DNA of 64,000 nt, taken from contig NC_090785.1 of the NCBI RefSeq assembly GCF_040054535.1, positions 21,416,501-21,480,500 on the forward strand, written 5' to 3'. Positions within the stretch are counted from its first letter, which is position 1; every line of letters starts with the position of its first letter. Below are positions 54,645 to 64,000 of the stretch, piece by piece. A program made the position numbers and the translations under genes. Below the pieces are notes generated by a model that did no database searches, had not been told where the DNA came from, and was given only the letters and a program-made list of their open reading frames with translations. Origin of the DNA: Antennarius striatus. Taxonomy: Eukaryota > Chordata > Actinopteri > Lophiiformes > Antennariidae.

Positions 54645-56006
54645 ACAGCTCCTGAATGATGACTTGACCCTGCAGAAGAAGAGGATGTGCCTTTCTCCTT
54701 GTCACATTGAAAAGCTAAAGACAGTCTACCGAGTTCAGATCAGTGTGGGGTTGTGGACCCACCATCACTTCACGTCAGTTGTGTGCTAACAATGACAGAT
54801 CTGTGGTCAGCCTTTGAATAGTCAATAACTCCTTGTAACGTTAGTGATTTACAACCTATTTACTGCTGAAATCTGAGCCATCCAGCCCGGTTCTTCCTCA
54901 GTGTTTACAGCTTCAAACTTCACTCCACATCCTCCTGTGATGTAAAACTCCAGTGTTAAACCCATTGTGAGGGGTATTTATTCACCAGCATTCTCCTTAA
55001 GTCTGACCTCGGGTCCTTTTTCTGCCGCTCTGGGACATTAATGAACATGTTGTGGATTTCATGAAGAAACATTTCGAGCACTGTGGCTGAACAGACCATG
55101 CCAAGTAGCCGCCTTCCTTCCTACCTCGTTTTCAGCCTCAGAATTACGCGCTGGACATCTTCATGATCTTGACGGTTACAAAGCCACCAACTTCAGTAAA
55201 CACTCCTTATTCAGTTTGATCACTGGAGCGTCTTAGTCTGTAAAACCAAAGGTTACCTTTTAACTTGAGAAACAAAAACTGCTGTTGCAGTGCTTTCTTT
55301 GATTTGTTGTTCATCTTTTGGCCAAACTCAAGTTCGGATGTCATAGTGGATACGATTCCCTTCAAGGCTACTAACTCTATGACATCATAAATTGGAGCGG
55401 AGCCGCAAGTTAGTGCTCCTTCACTTCAGGTTTTCTTTCCGAACACAAGGTACATATTCCTGATGAAGCTGGAACCCTTCGTTGAGGTCATACTCCTTCT
55501 ATCTCCTTTGGGCCACATCCCTCTAATCACCCCTGTAGACCCAAGAAGGGAGTCCTGCTGGTTGTTCCTGTCCTGATTGTTGTGTGTGGAAGATGGCTCA
55601 GAGTGGGAACTGTTACTGGAGGAATGTGTAGATGGAGCTTAATTCTTTTACTCTGTTCTGTCATTCTTGCTCCACTCAAGTAGTCAGTCCTGTGTGGATG
55701 ATTTTAAAGGCTTGCAGGAAGTTGAACTGCCATGTGAACTCCTGATATTATATAAAATATTCATGTGTTAAAGTATTGCAGAATGTGAGAAAAGTGTCCG
55801 ATTTGAAATGTTTTGACATTTGTGATTCTTCTTTTTTCTTTCTTTTCTCTCACATGTGTCATTAAATGTGTGGATTGGTTAGCTTAGCATGTAGTCGCTC
55901 GAGCTGGGATTTGAACCAAGTGCCCACAGGCCTGTTTCTCTCTGGGGCGCATGCTTGGACTTGACGAGGTGTGGCTCACATGTTACTGTTTCTCTTGTTT
56001 TGTCAA
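54645..56006 (+). other. mgarp: Long 3' UTR of mgarp
   Basis: No coding frame of note from the final TAA to the AATAAA at 56007. An unspliced reading of this region as UTR is an inference from the position of the signal. Confidence 0.45.
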
Positions 56007-56012
56007 AATAAA
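56007..56012 (+). promoter_or_regulatory. mgarp: mgarp polyadenylation signal (long form)
   Basis: AATAAA about 1.36 kb after the final stop. Confidence 0.5.
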
Positions 56013-56799
56013 AAGGGACAAAATCTACTTTTGTGTAATCTTTTTCCAGGTGAATGTGTGTCACAAATGAGTCCATTTTCAGTCATTTAATTTTATGCAG
56101 GCAACATAAAGGTGGAGACGGATTCTGTTTCTGCCTGTTAACACAGGAATAAATATACTGTATGTCTTTGTTGACGACAGATTTCAGCGCGATGAGAAGA
56201 TACTGATTTTAGCAGGTATGTAGAACAGTAAGCGTCGAGACTGTAGTGTTTCCCGCCTTGCAAGTTTTTTAGTTTTTATCCACACTGCTTTTGTTTTGGA
56301 CAGTCCCGCTGACAAACCCTGATGTATTTGCCATTTTTCTGCCTTTTTAAAAAAATATAAAGATATACCTGCATACAACCTTCTAGGCAGCTGAAGTGAA
56401 CATGATGTAGCACTGGTGATGAAGGGTTCATCTAAGTTATTCCACATCCTTCATAATGTTTTGTTGCTTCAGTTCTAACTTTTCCAACTTTTTTAGAGAC
56501 ATGGCGAGCATGGCTGGCAAAGAATTCAGAATGAGCACATATTTTCAAAAATCAATGAAGCTGATGAGGCATTACTAGAAACATTCTTTGTACTGTTTTC
56601 AGTTAACCTGAAGCGCATGTTTTTGGAAGTGGGAGGAAGTCTGAGAGCTTCAGCAAAGACGAGATATTCAGTGCTCGAACTGGCAAAGTTCGCTATATTA
56701 TTATTCGTTACCTGCGACATGTTTTGAAAAAACCGGCACAAGTGGCAAAAAAGACTGAGAAAGTTGAGGAAACCTCATCAAACACTTATTTGGAACATC

Positions 56800-57195
56800 C
56801 CACAGGTGAACAGGCTACTTGGGAACAGGTGGGTGCCATGGTTGAGTAGAAAAGCAGCTTTCCTGAAATGCAGTCATTCATAAGTATGGGGCGAGGGTCA
56901 TCACTTTGAACAAATGCGTGAGCAAATTGTCAAACAGTTTTAAGAACATTTCTCAACGAGCTATTGCAAGGAATTTAGGGATTTCATCTTCAACGGTCCG
57001 TAATATCAAAAAGTTCAGAGAATCTGCAGAAATTACTGCCGAAAACCAACATTGAATGCCCGTGTTCTGTGGTCTGACGAGTCCACGAGTTTCAAATTGT
57101 TTAGGGAAAATGTGGTAGTCTTGTTCTCCGGACCAAAAAGGAGAAGAACCCTTCAGACTGTTGTAGGAACAAAGTTCAAAAGCCAGAATCTGTGA
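56800..57195 (+). mobile_element. Deleted Tc1-like transposon
   Basis: Blocks gtgaacaggctacttgggaa (about 56806), gagctattgcaaggaattta and ccgtaatatc, then ttctgtggtctgacgagtcc (57063), match from memory a Tc1-like element widespread in fish, in the right order but with the middle of the transposase missing. The readable part includes the helix-turn-helix region (ISQRAIARNLGISSSTVRNI). Not functional. Confidence 0.6.
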
Positions 57196-57360
57196 CAAAA
57201 TTGCTTGTAGGTGTGAGTGTGTGCATGCTTGTCTGTGTGGCTTTGCGGTGCACTGGCGTCGTGCCCGGAGTTTCCCCTGCCTCATGCTCTCAGTCAGCTG
57301 GGAAAGGCTCCAATTCCCTGTGACCCGATGAAGCAGAAGAAGAATGAATGAATGAATGTT
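57196..57360 (+). mobile_element. SINE/LINE 3' tail with (AATG)n
   Basis: A gtgtgagtgtgtgcatgctt block, then a ctggcgtcgtgcccggagtt block, then cagctgggaaaggctccaat and a gaatgaatgaatg tail: a familiar fish retroposon 3' end. Confidence 0.6.
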
Positions 57361-57554
57361 TTCAGTTAAATTCGATGTCAAGAATTATTAAAAAGGTACA
57401 TTATTTTTGTTGTTGGCCCCACAATAGTAACAATAAAAATAGTAGACTAGATAAAGTAACTAAACATGGCCTGTCAGCAGGTCTCTGACCTGATCAGTAT
57501 GTATAAATCATACATTTACTCGTTCAATTGTTATTCACAAAGGAAATTCCGGTA

Positions 57555-59545
57555 AGCAACTTCCAACTGACACAAGGCTGTGTACACACCACCCAATGCT
57601 AATGCTAACATAGCATTAAAGACCCTGCTAGACCCTGTTAGCAAACAACAGTCTGCACACCAGGATGGCATGTGCATAGTCACTGGAGACTTTAATCATG
57701 TGGACTTAAGAACTGTGCTTCCTAAATTTTATCAGCGTGTTACATGTTCAACGATGGGTCATTAACGTGCAAGATAAGGTTTATATCCCAGCATACAGAC
57801 CCCTCATAAAGAGAACACCGGCTGAGGTAAGAACCTTACGGGTCTGGTCAGAAAATGCCATCCCGCAACTACAGGACTGCTTCCAGACCTACTACTACAC
57901 ATCCACTGTTCGGTTTTATGTTAAAACGGGGGAGGATAATGTCACTGAGGAGAAGATGTTCAGGCATTATCCAAACAGGAAACAGCGGATGGAAGAACTG
58001 CTGAGGGAACGACATTCTGCCTTAGGGTCTAGAGACATGGAAGCAGATCCAACCTGAAGAGGGACATCAAGTGGGTGAAGGCAGCTTAATGCCAGAAAGA
58101 CTGAGGGACGAACCCCTGAACCGTTATGCGAGGTGTGAAGAAGCATTTATTGTCATTGTACAAATGTACAAAGAAATTTCAAGGCTAGTGTGGAGAGATG
58201 GTCCTGAGCCGCCACCGCTACAACCCAATATTCCTTAGACGCATGTTTGTCCTGATGATGGGGAGAAAACCCCTTCAGGTACGGAGAGAACATGCAAAGT
58301 CTACACATAAAGGCCATGCTGGGAATACTGGGTTTTAAACCCATGACACTTCTTGCTGTGAGGCACCAGTGCTAACCACTATGCCACCGTGCCGTCAGTT
58401 ATGTGAGGATGTTGTTCATAAACTTCAGTTCTGCCTTTAACACATTTGTTCCGAGCAGACGGTTGTCCAAACTGTAGAGTCTGGGTATCGACGAGTACAC
58501 CCGCTCATGGATCGGGAGTTTTTCTCACAAACCGCAGGCAGTCAGTCCGACTGGGGGGTTACTACGCCTCAACCCTGGCTGTGAGCACTGGGACCCCCAG
58601 GGCTGTGTGCTCACTCCAATGCTGTACACCCTGTACACCCACGACTGCACCCCGATCAACAGCAGTAAATTCTTCGTCAAAGTTCTTGACGGCATTAATG
58701 TGATGGGTCTGATTACAAATAATAATGAGTCAGCCTACAGGGAGGAGGTCCTGAACCTCACCACCTGGTGCTCCCTCAACAACCTGGAACTGGACTCCTC
58801 GAAAACCAAGGAGAGGGTGGTGGACTTCAGGAGGAGGGAGGATCTCCCGTCTTCTAATCTGAGGGGACCTGGTGGAACGGGTCAGCGACTTCAAGTTCCT
58901 GGAAACACACATCTCACAGGACCTTATATGGGGCACTAACACCGATGCCCTTGTGAAAAAGGCGCAACAGTGCCTGTACTGTCTAAGGTCCCTGAGAAGA
59001 GTAAACGTCTCCCAGGACCTGCTGCTGTCCTTCTACAGGTGTTCTGTAGAGAGAATCCTCACCAACAACATCCTCCTATGGTGTAACAACTGCTCTCAGG
59101 CTGACAGGAAGACTCTGGAAAGGGTCAGGAAGTCAGCGCAGAAAGTCGTAGGTGTACAGTTATCCTCTCTGTCATACATCCACAACACCAGATGTCTGCG
59201 TAGGTCCACAAGCATCACTAGGGACCATTCACACCCCAAACCTCTAGACACACCAACAGAGTACTGAACAAAGTAAATGTCGCTACGCTGTTGGACCGTT
59301 CTTCCAACCATGTCCTCTGTGCAGTGTGTTTGTTCCCACGGCTGCTATCGAGCTTTCTGCTGCACATTACATTCTTGTTGGCTCATTGCAAATATATTTA
59401 TATAATTGACTTGTTTCTGCACCTGTCTTCTGAGAATTGTCTTTTAAATTTCTTTGTAGACTTGTGGCAGATTAAGGGATTGTTAAAATGAGTGAATGAA
59501 TGTGCATTTGTGTATGAATACAATTAAAAGCTATTCAATTCTATT
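57555..59545 (+). mobile_element. L2/CR1-group (Rex1-like) LINE, interrupted by a SINE
   Basis: Plus-strand order: APE endonuclease piece (VYTPPNANANIALKTLLDPV, then CIVTGDFNHVDLRTVLPKFY, 57580-57760), a linker (YRPLIKRTPAEVRTLRVWSE), then, after a SINE at 58134-58397, RT pieces (CSLQCCTPCTPTTAP-frame equivalent of the PQGCVLSP box, VGLITNNNESAYREEVLNLT, WCSLNNLELDSSKTKERVVD) and the thumb (VKKAQQCLYCLRSLRRVNVS). Many breaks and deletions; the catalytic FADD-type box is lost. Same broad family as 34301-35725. Confidence 0.75.
58134..58397 (-). mobile_element. tRNA-derived SINE inside a LINE, with TSD
   Basis: On the minus strand it starts with a tRNA-like head (gacggcacggtggcatagtg, then gttagcactggtgcctcaca) with a worn B box, goes on through agactttgcatgttctctcc, and ends in a gacaataaatgcttcttcac tail. 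It is flanked by gttatgcgagg (58123-58133) and gttatgtgagg (58398-58408), an 11-base duplication with one difference. It split the older LINE around it. Confidence 0.8.
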
Positions 59546-59727
59546 CTAGTGTAGCAGAAACCCGTGGAAATTCCACGATAAAACAATAATATCAGACTTC
59601 ACACCAAACATATGAAAACAAATGTATTGGTATTAAAAACCAAGCGCACCCATCACTGAGTTCTCCCGCCAGCAGACAGCGTATCCCGGTCTGACCCAGA
59701 ACTGGTGTTGGCGTCTTTGGCGAGGAA

Positions 59728-59812
59728 TGTGAATGAATGAATGAATGAATGAATGAATGAATGAATGAATGAATGAATGAATGAATGAATGAATGAATGA
59801 ATAAATAAATAT
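59728..59812. repeat. (GAAT)n microsatellite
   Basis: About 20 copies of GAAT, ending in AAATA variants. It probably grew from a retroposon tail to its left (59590-59727). Confidence 0.9.
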
Positions 59813-59849
59813 ATAAACTTTATGACTCATAAAGAAAGAAACAAAAACA

Positions 59850-60600
59850 TGGATTAGATTTATTAAGCGCTTTTCTGGACACTCAAAGTCGCTTTTACAT
59901 TGGATCCATTATTTATTCACTCCTCATCTACATTCGTGTATTCAAAATGTTCCTATAATTAAATTATTGCACATAAAATCAATGTTTTGGATAGAGTAGC
60001 AGTGAAGGTAAAGGTGAAATGAACCGCCATTAGATGTAACATAAGTGTGGGGAGTGGAAATGATATCGAGCCAAACCCCCGGTGCATGTCGCCCCCTGCT
60101 GGACACCTTTTCTACCCAAGAGCCCCTCTCTTCCGTCACGTGACTGACGCGGACCGCTGCTCTGTAAGTGGCTGGGACTGGATCCCTTGAGCGGGAGCTC
60201 ATAAAAGCTGACCAGAGCGGATATTAGCTGATTTGACTCCATAACTTTTTCCATGTAATAATGATTAAATCCAAGCCACAACCTTTTCCTGATGCTGAGT
60301 TGTTGTTGTCTTTAAACAGAATTTAAAGTGAAATTAACTCCTGGTGAACCCACTGCCCTTCTCTGCGCCTCCACGTCCACGGACGCGTCTCTTCTATTTT
60401 ACAACTTCAATCACCTCCTAAAAATAACTTTCAAGGTTTCCCGAATATCCTGTTATGTTATGTTGCTTACATTTTACATATATTTATCTTTCATTGACAA
60501 CTTTTTCAATAAAATCTATTTGAAGGATGGATTTTTTTGGAGTTTGTATCAGCCAATCACAGCACAAAGGGGCGGGACTAGAGCAAACTGTGGCGGAGGA
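59850..60600. other. Intergenic region upstream of elf2
   Basis: No gene-like frame. AT-rich in its second half. Confidence 0.5.
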
Positions 60601-60620
60601 AAATAACGCATTTGTTCTCG

Positions 60621-60628
60621 TGACGTCA
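60621..60628. promoter_or_regulatory. elf2: Palindromic CRE in the elf2 promoter
   Basis: TGACGTCA just upstream of a CpG-rich block (60655-60925) that is the likely first exon and promoter of elf2. Confidence 0.5.
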
Positions 60629-60659
60629 CCACGGTTTGTGCTTTGACCCGCTGGATCCG

Positions 60660-60925
60660 TTGTGGCGAAGAGGCGGCGCGCCGGAAAGCTAAAGGATAGC
60701 ACCGAGCACCGACCAAAACACCCCTTCTGGGCCTGGATCCGCTCTCAGCCGGTGGGGTTCAGCGCGGACGTCTTCTACCTTCTGCAGAGGAATTATTGAC
60801 GGTCAGAAGACAAAGCGGAAGCGAGGCGGTCCCCCTGGCCTAGCCCGCTCTGCCGCCGTCGGCTAACGCCAGGCCCGCTGACTTTAGCCGTGGAGCTGAC
60901 TTTTCACGACCAAAAGCCAAACAAG
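60660..60925 (+). other. elf2: Probable untranslated first exon of elf2
   Basis: GC-rich block ending at a strong donor (aacaag/gtgagg at 60925-60926). The 5' boundary is a guess. It is followed by a 1.57-kb intron to the exon with the start codon. Confidence 0.45.
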
Positions 60926-61839
60926 GTGAGGACCGGAGCCCCGACGCGGGACCGGGCTGCGAACCCACACAACTCCACCTCAGATACCCGAATTCACTCT
61001 TTGTGCCCCTCACTGACTTCTTCAACCAGGAGTTTAAACTGCTTTTACGTCTACACACATTAGCTAGCTAGCTGCTAACTACCTCCATAACTATTTTGTT
61101 AGCATTTGCTCAGTTGTTTGGTTTGTTTCTCTCCTTTTAAGGACAGAAGGCGCTCTTTGTTCCTTCTGTTGCATCGGAGACGGGAAGTTATATAATGTTA
61201 GCAAGAGTGTCTAGGGTACGTAGCACAAGCTAGCTGCCGTTAGCTACGGCATCGTTTAGCGATCATTTGGACGCGCAAAGCCGCGCAGAAAGTAAACAGC
61301 AGTGACGGTGGGGAGGGAGCGGGGCTGGGGGGGCTCTGCTGCTCTCTGACAGGTGAGGAACTCTTTGTTTTGGAACAAAACGTGTTGGCGTTCAGCCAGC
61401 ATGACAGCTTCATTTGCAAATGAGGTGAAGCTGGAATCCAGGCGGCTGTTAAAAGGAAACTACGTGTGTTCAGTGTGTTCACAGTTAAGTTATTTATTTA
61501 ACTAGGTAGGTTTTTGTAACTGCATTAGTGTAAGAAAGTCTATCATCATGCAAAATATTTCTTATAATTATTAGCATTATTTATTATTATTATTTACTGA
61601 TCATTTCACGCGTCACGGAAGGAGGTGTGACGTAAAACGCATTTAGTGTCATCGTTGTTTACAAAGTGAAATAAAGAGGAAAAACAATCGTTTTCTGTTC
61701 CTGCTCTGTCTGAGTGTTTTTCATTTAAATGTCTTGGTTCCTGTTCCTGCCACTTAATTTCTCTTAGGGGATTAATTCAGTATGTAAAATAAAAAATGAA
61801 TAATAAGATAGAGCAGTCAGACCTGGTCGTGGCTTTCAC

Positions 61840-62217
61840 CACAGCCTCAGGTGGAGCATCAGTGACTCTGGTGTTGATCCAGAAACACGGTGGGTTGTGG
61901 GTTCTGGTCCCTCTGCTGTGCACAAGCAGAGGATCAGATGCTGGTCTGATAGAGCTGCATGACCAATCAGTGATGACTTGTCCTTTTTGTATCAAACACA
62001 GTGAAGTTGTAGTAGGACATGTGACTTCTTTTGTCGCACTGAATACGGCGTGTGTGTGATGTTAAACTGAAGTCTAACTCCACTACTAAGACGTCTCTTA
62101 TTGTGGGTGTGTGAGGGCCCTTTCTGTGACTGGTAGTGTGTTCTGGATTATTGCAGTGACATTGCAATTTCCTCCGGGATTAATAAAGTATATCTATCTA
62201 TCTATCTATCTATCTAT
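61840..62217 (+). mobile_element. Retroposon fragments with LINE-type 3' end
   Basis: The right part ends caatttcctccgggattaat followed by aaagtatatc and six TATC units (62165-62217), the same 3' end as the LINE at 34301-35725 but on the plus strand. The left part (61846-62010) has a weak tRNA-like look (gggttgtgggttctggtccc) and may be a SINE. It lies in the elf2 5' intron. Confidence 0.5.
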
Positions 62218-62368
62218 TGAACCATTGAAGTGGTTCTTGTTGAAGCTCTTAGAATCCTCATGTAGCAGATTATGTTGAGTAACCCTGTGATGTGCTTTTT
62301 TGAAGAAAAAAAAATGTTACTGAGACTGAATCATAAGAACAACAGGTGCCCCGGGAGGGGTTCATATG

Positions 62369-62369
<1 letters not shown>

Positions 62370-62428
<59 letters not shown>
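62370..62428. repeat. (AC)n microsatellite
   Basis: AC run 65 bases upstream of the first coding exon of elf2. Confidence 0.95.
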
Positions 62429-62431
<3 letters not shown>

Positions 62432-62501
62432 ACATGAATGGGATTGCCATATTTATAATCCATCCTGACAATGCTGTACTGTTGTTTCACAGGAATGAGT
62501 G

Positions 62502-64000
62502 ATGACCTCTGTGGTGGTGTCAGACGGTGGTGGGAACATAGTGGAGTATGTCACTGTGGTGGAGGAGCCCCAACAGGTAGGCCCACAGCTCCCACTGATC
62601 TGCTCACTGATTGGTTGCTGGAGTGAATTCAGCTTTTGACCTCGTTCACATGACAGCGATCTGTTCAATTCTGTTATGATTAATATTGAGTAAAAAACAT
62701 GCAACAATAAAGACAACGCAAAAATATAATTGCATGTTGTTTTTTTTTGTAAAAATATTTTATCTGCAAAAAACATCGAATTACACATTTTCATTAAGTT
62801 TAAATGGACGTTTTAACTTTCAACTAGTGTAAAAAAAAAGAAAAGAAAAGCATACATAAAACAGACAGTTGAGCATAATTAAAGGACACGGCAACAAAAA
62901 GGGTATGGCCTTGTGATTTTTTTCTCCTAGGAATTAGTTTTGGCGGAGTGACGAGCTGATAAATGTGCACACATATAAAGAGATTCTATCTTTGAGGAAA
63001 GTGGATGGAGATAAAATGTCATAATGTCACTGCAGCGTCCTTTAGACAGTCTGCGATTGTAACTTGGAGGTGTGTCTGTGTGTGTGTGTGGGGGGGGGGT
63101 AGAGCTCTGAGCTGGGGGATTACTTTCAGATGAATGAATGAATATTTGATATTTGGCATTTAACCCTTATTTGTGGCTTGGTGGGTTACGGTTACGCAGT
63201 AAAGCAGCTCTGATAACGTCAGATAATCTGATTTTCATTCAAATAAATGAATTACAAAATAAAATAATAAGTAACTAAATTTCACTGGGAAGCGATGACA
63301 CATTCACTACGTGTACACTAATAATATGAAAATATGTTTAACTGGCTAGTATTTCTGGTTACGTAGTTGACTATCATTCACCTTCTCTGATGATTAAACG
63401 GCCGAATAATCGAAAAGAAGTTTAAATCAAACTAGTTTGATGATCGTTCAACATGCGGCACCATAACGACCCCTCCCCCTCAACAAACAAACAAATAACT
63501 AATGATCAAATATTCTGACTAGAATTTTGTCTCATGACTTGTTGCGAAAGAGTTCTGTCCCAGGTCCGACCTGCGAGGGGAGATTAACATCATTTGTGGT
63601 ACTGCTGTCAATTTCCTGTTTAAAATATTTCAAGTAAATGACTTCAACACGATGATTTCTCTAAAGAATGAGATGAAATCTGATGTCACCGTGGGCCTGG
63701 TTCAGTTGGCTCGTGTCAGTAACATAGTAATCACCAAGGTAACGGGTGTGACTTGGGACGCAGTGACGCTCTTAAAAACCTTCCGTCTTCACACCTCTCC
63801 CCTCTGTGTTCAGTGTGAGCAGCCGCCTGCTGAGGAGGAGGAGGAGGAGGAGGAGGAAGAGGTGGTCCAGCAGGAGATCGAGGCGGTGATCATCGAGGGC
63901 GACGTGGAGGATGAGGAGGGCGTGGTGCTGCAGGAGGAAGGCTGTCCGGCTGTGATCGTGGAGGAGGTCCCCAGCGCCCAGGTGGAGGAGTGCTACTCAG
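62502..64000 (+). CDS. elf2: ETS transcription factor ELF2, 5' part
   Basis: Two coding exons seen: 62502-62576 (MTSVVVSDGGGNIVEYVTVV, then EEPQQ) and 63814 to the window end, open at the right. Exon 2 begins CEQPPAEEEEEEEEEEVVQQ and carries PAVIVEEVPSAQVEECYS, matching the conserved ELF1/ELF2/ELF4 N-terminal motif (human ELF2 has YPAVIVEPVPSARLEQGY). The ETS DNA-binding domain would lie beyond the window. ELF2 binds GGAA sites and regulates lymphoid and developmental genes, with isoforms from alternative N termini. The start at 62502 is chosen by homology; an earlier ATG at 62495 is in another frame. The position next to mgarp matches human 4q31. A GAG run at 63832-63862 encodes a Glu stretch. 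Confidence 0.9.
62577..63813 (+). other. elf2: elf2 intron between the two coding exons
   Basis: No gene or repeat family recognised apart from a short (GT)n(G)n at 63072-63101 and AT-rich stretches. Confidence 0.6.

Overview
This window looks like teleost fish nuclear DNA. The evidence is vertebrate exon-intron structure with GT-AG introns, very dense (CA)n tracts, fish-type repeats (Tc1-like, Tigger-like, hAT and L2/RTE-like elements, tRNA-derived SINEs), and a gene set whose proteins resemble fish orthologues. No species can be named from sequence alone. I found no retrovirus, LTR element, Polinton, CRISPR array, rRNA gene or functional tRNA gene.

Layout, left to right: (1) 1-5.5 kb: repeat-rich DNA and dnd1 (+), a germ-cell RNA-binding protein, in 5 exons. 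(2) 7.6-13.1 kb: hars (-), histidyl-tRNA synthetase, with two alternative first exons, one cytosolic and one with a mitochondrial-type leader. (3) 13.2-24.3 kb: malate synthase (+), head-to-head with hars, 15 coding exons, ending in the peroxisomal signal AKL. (4) 24.9-33.5 kb: naa15 (-), auxiliary subunit of the NatA N-terminal acetyltransferase, 20 exons. (5) 36.2-39.6 kb: ndufc1 (+), complex I subunit. (6) 43.1-56.0 kb: mgarp (+), mitochondrial Glu-rich protein, with three alternative C-terminal modules, one carrying about 22 copies of a 13-residue repeat. (7) 60.7 kb to the window end: the 5' part of elf2 (+), an ETS transcription factor.

For dnd1, hars, malate synthase, naa15 and ndufc1 I joined exons at GT-AG sites and checked that the phases and total lengths agree (363, 515/520, 549, 868 and 73 residues). 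The naa15-ndufc1-mgarp-elf2 block is the one known on human 4q31, and dnd1-hars is a pair known on human 5q31. Here the two are linked, with malate synthase between them. Mitochondrial and peroxisomal metabolism is a shared theme (hars mitochondrial form, malate synthase, ndufc1, mgarp), but nothing shows that the genes act as one system.

The most interesting points are the dual hars start exons, a complete vertebrate malate synthase with PTS1, the phase-matched modular 3' exons of mgarp, many TG repeats abutting 3' splice sites, and several well-preserved transposon insertion histories (target-site duplications, nesting, one probable twin-priming inversion). I do not see a convincing wholly new biological system.
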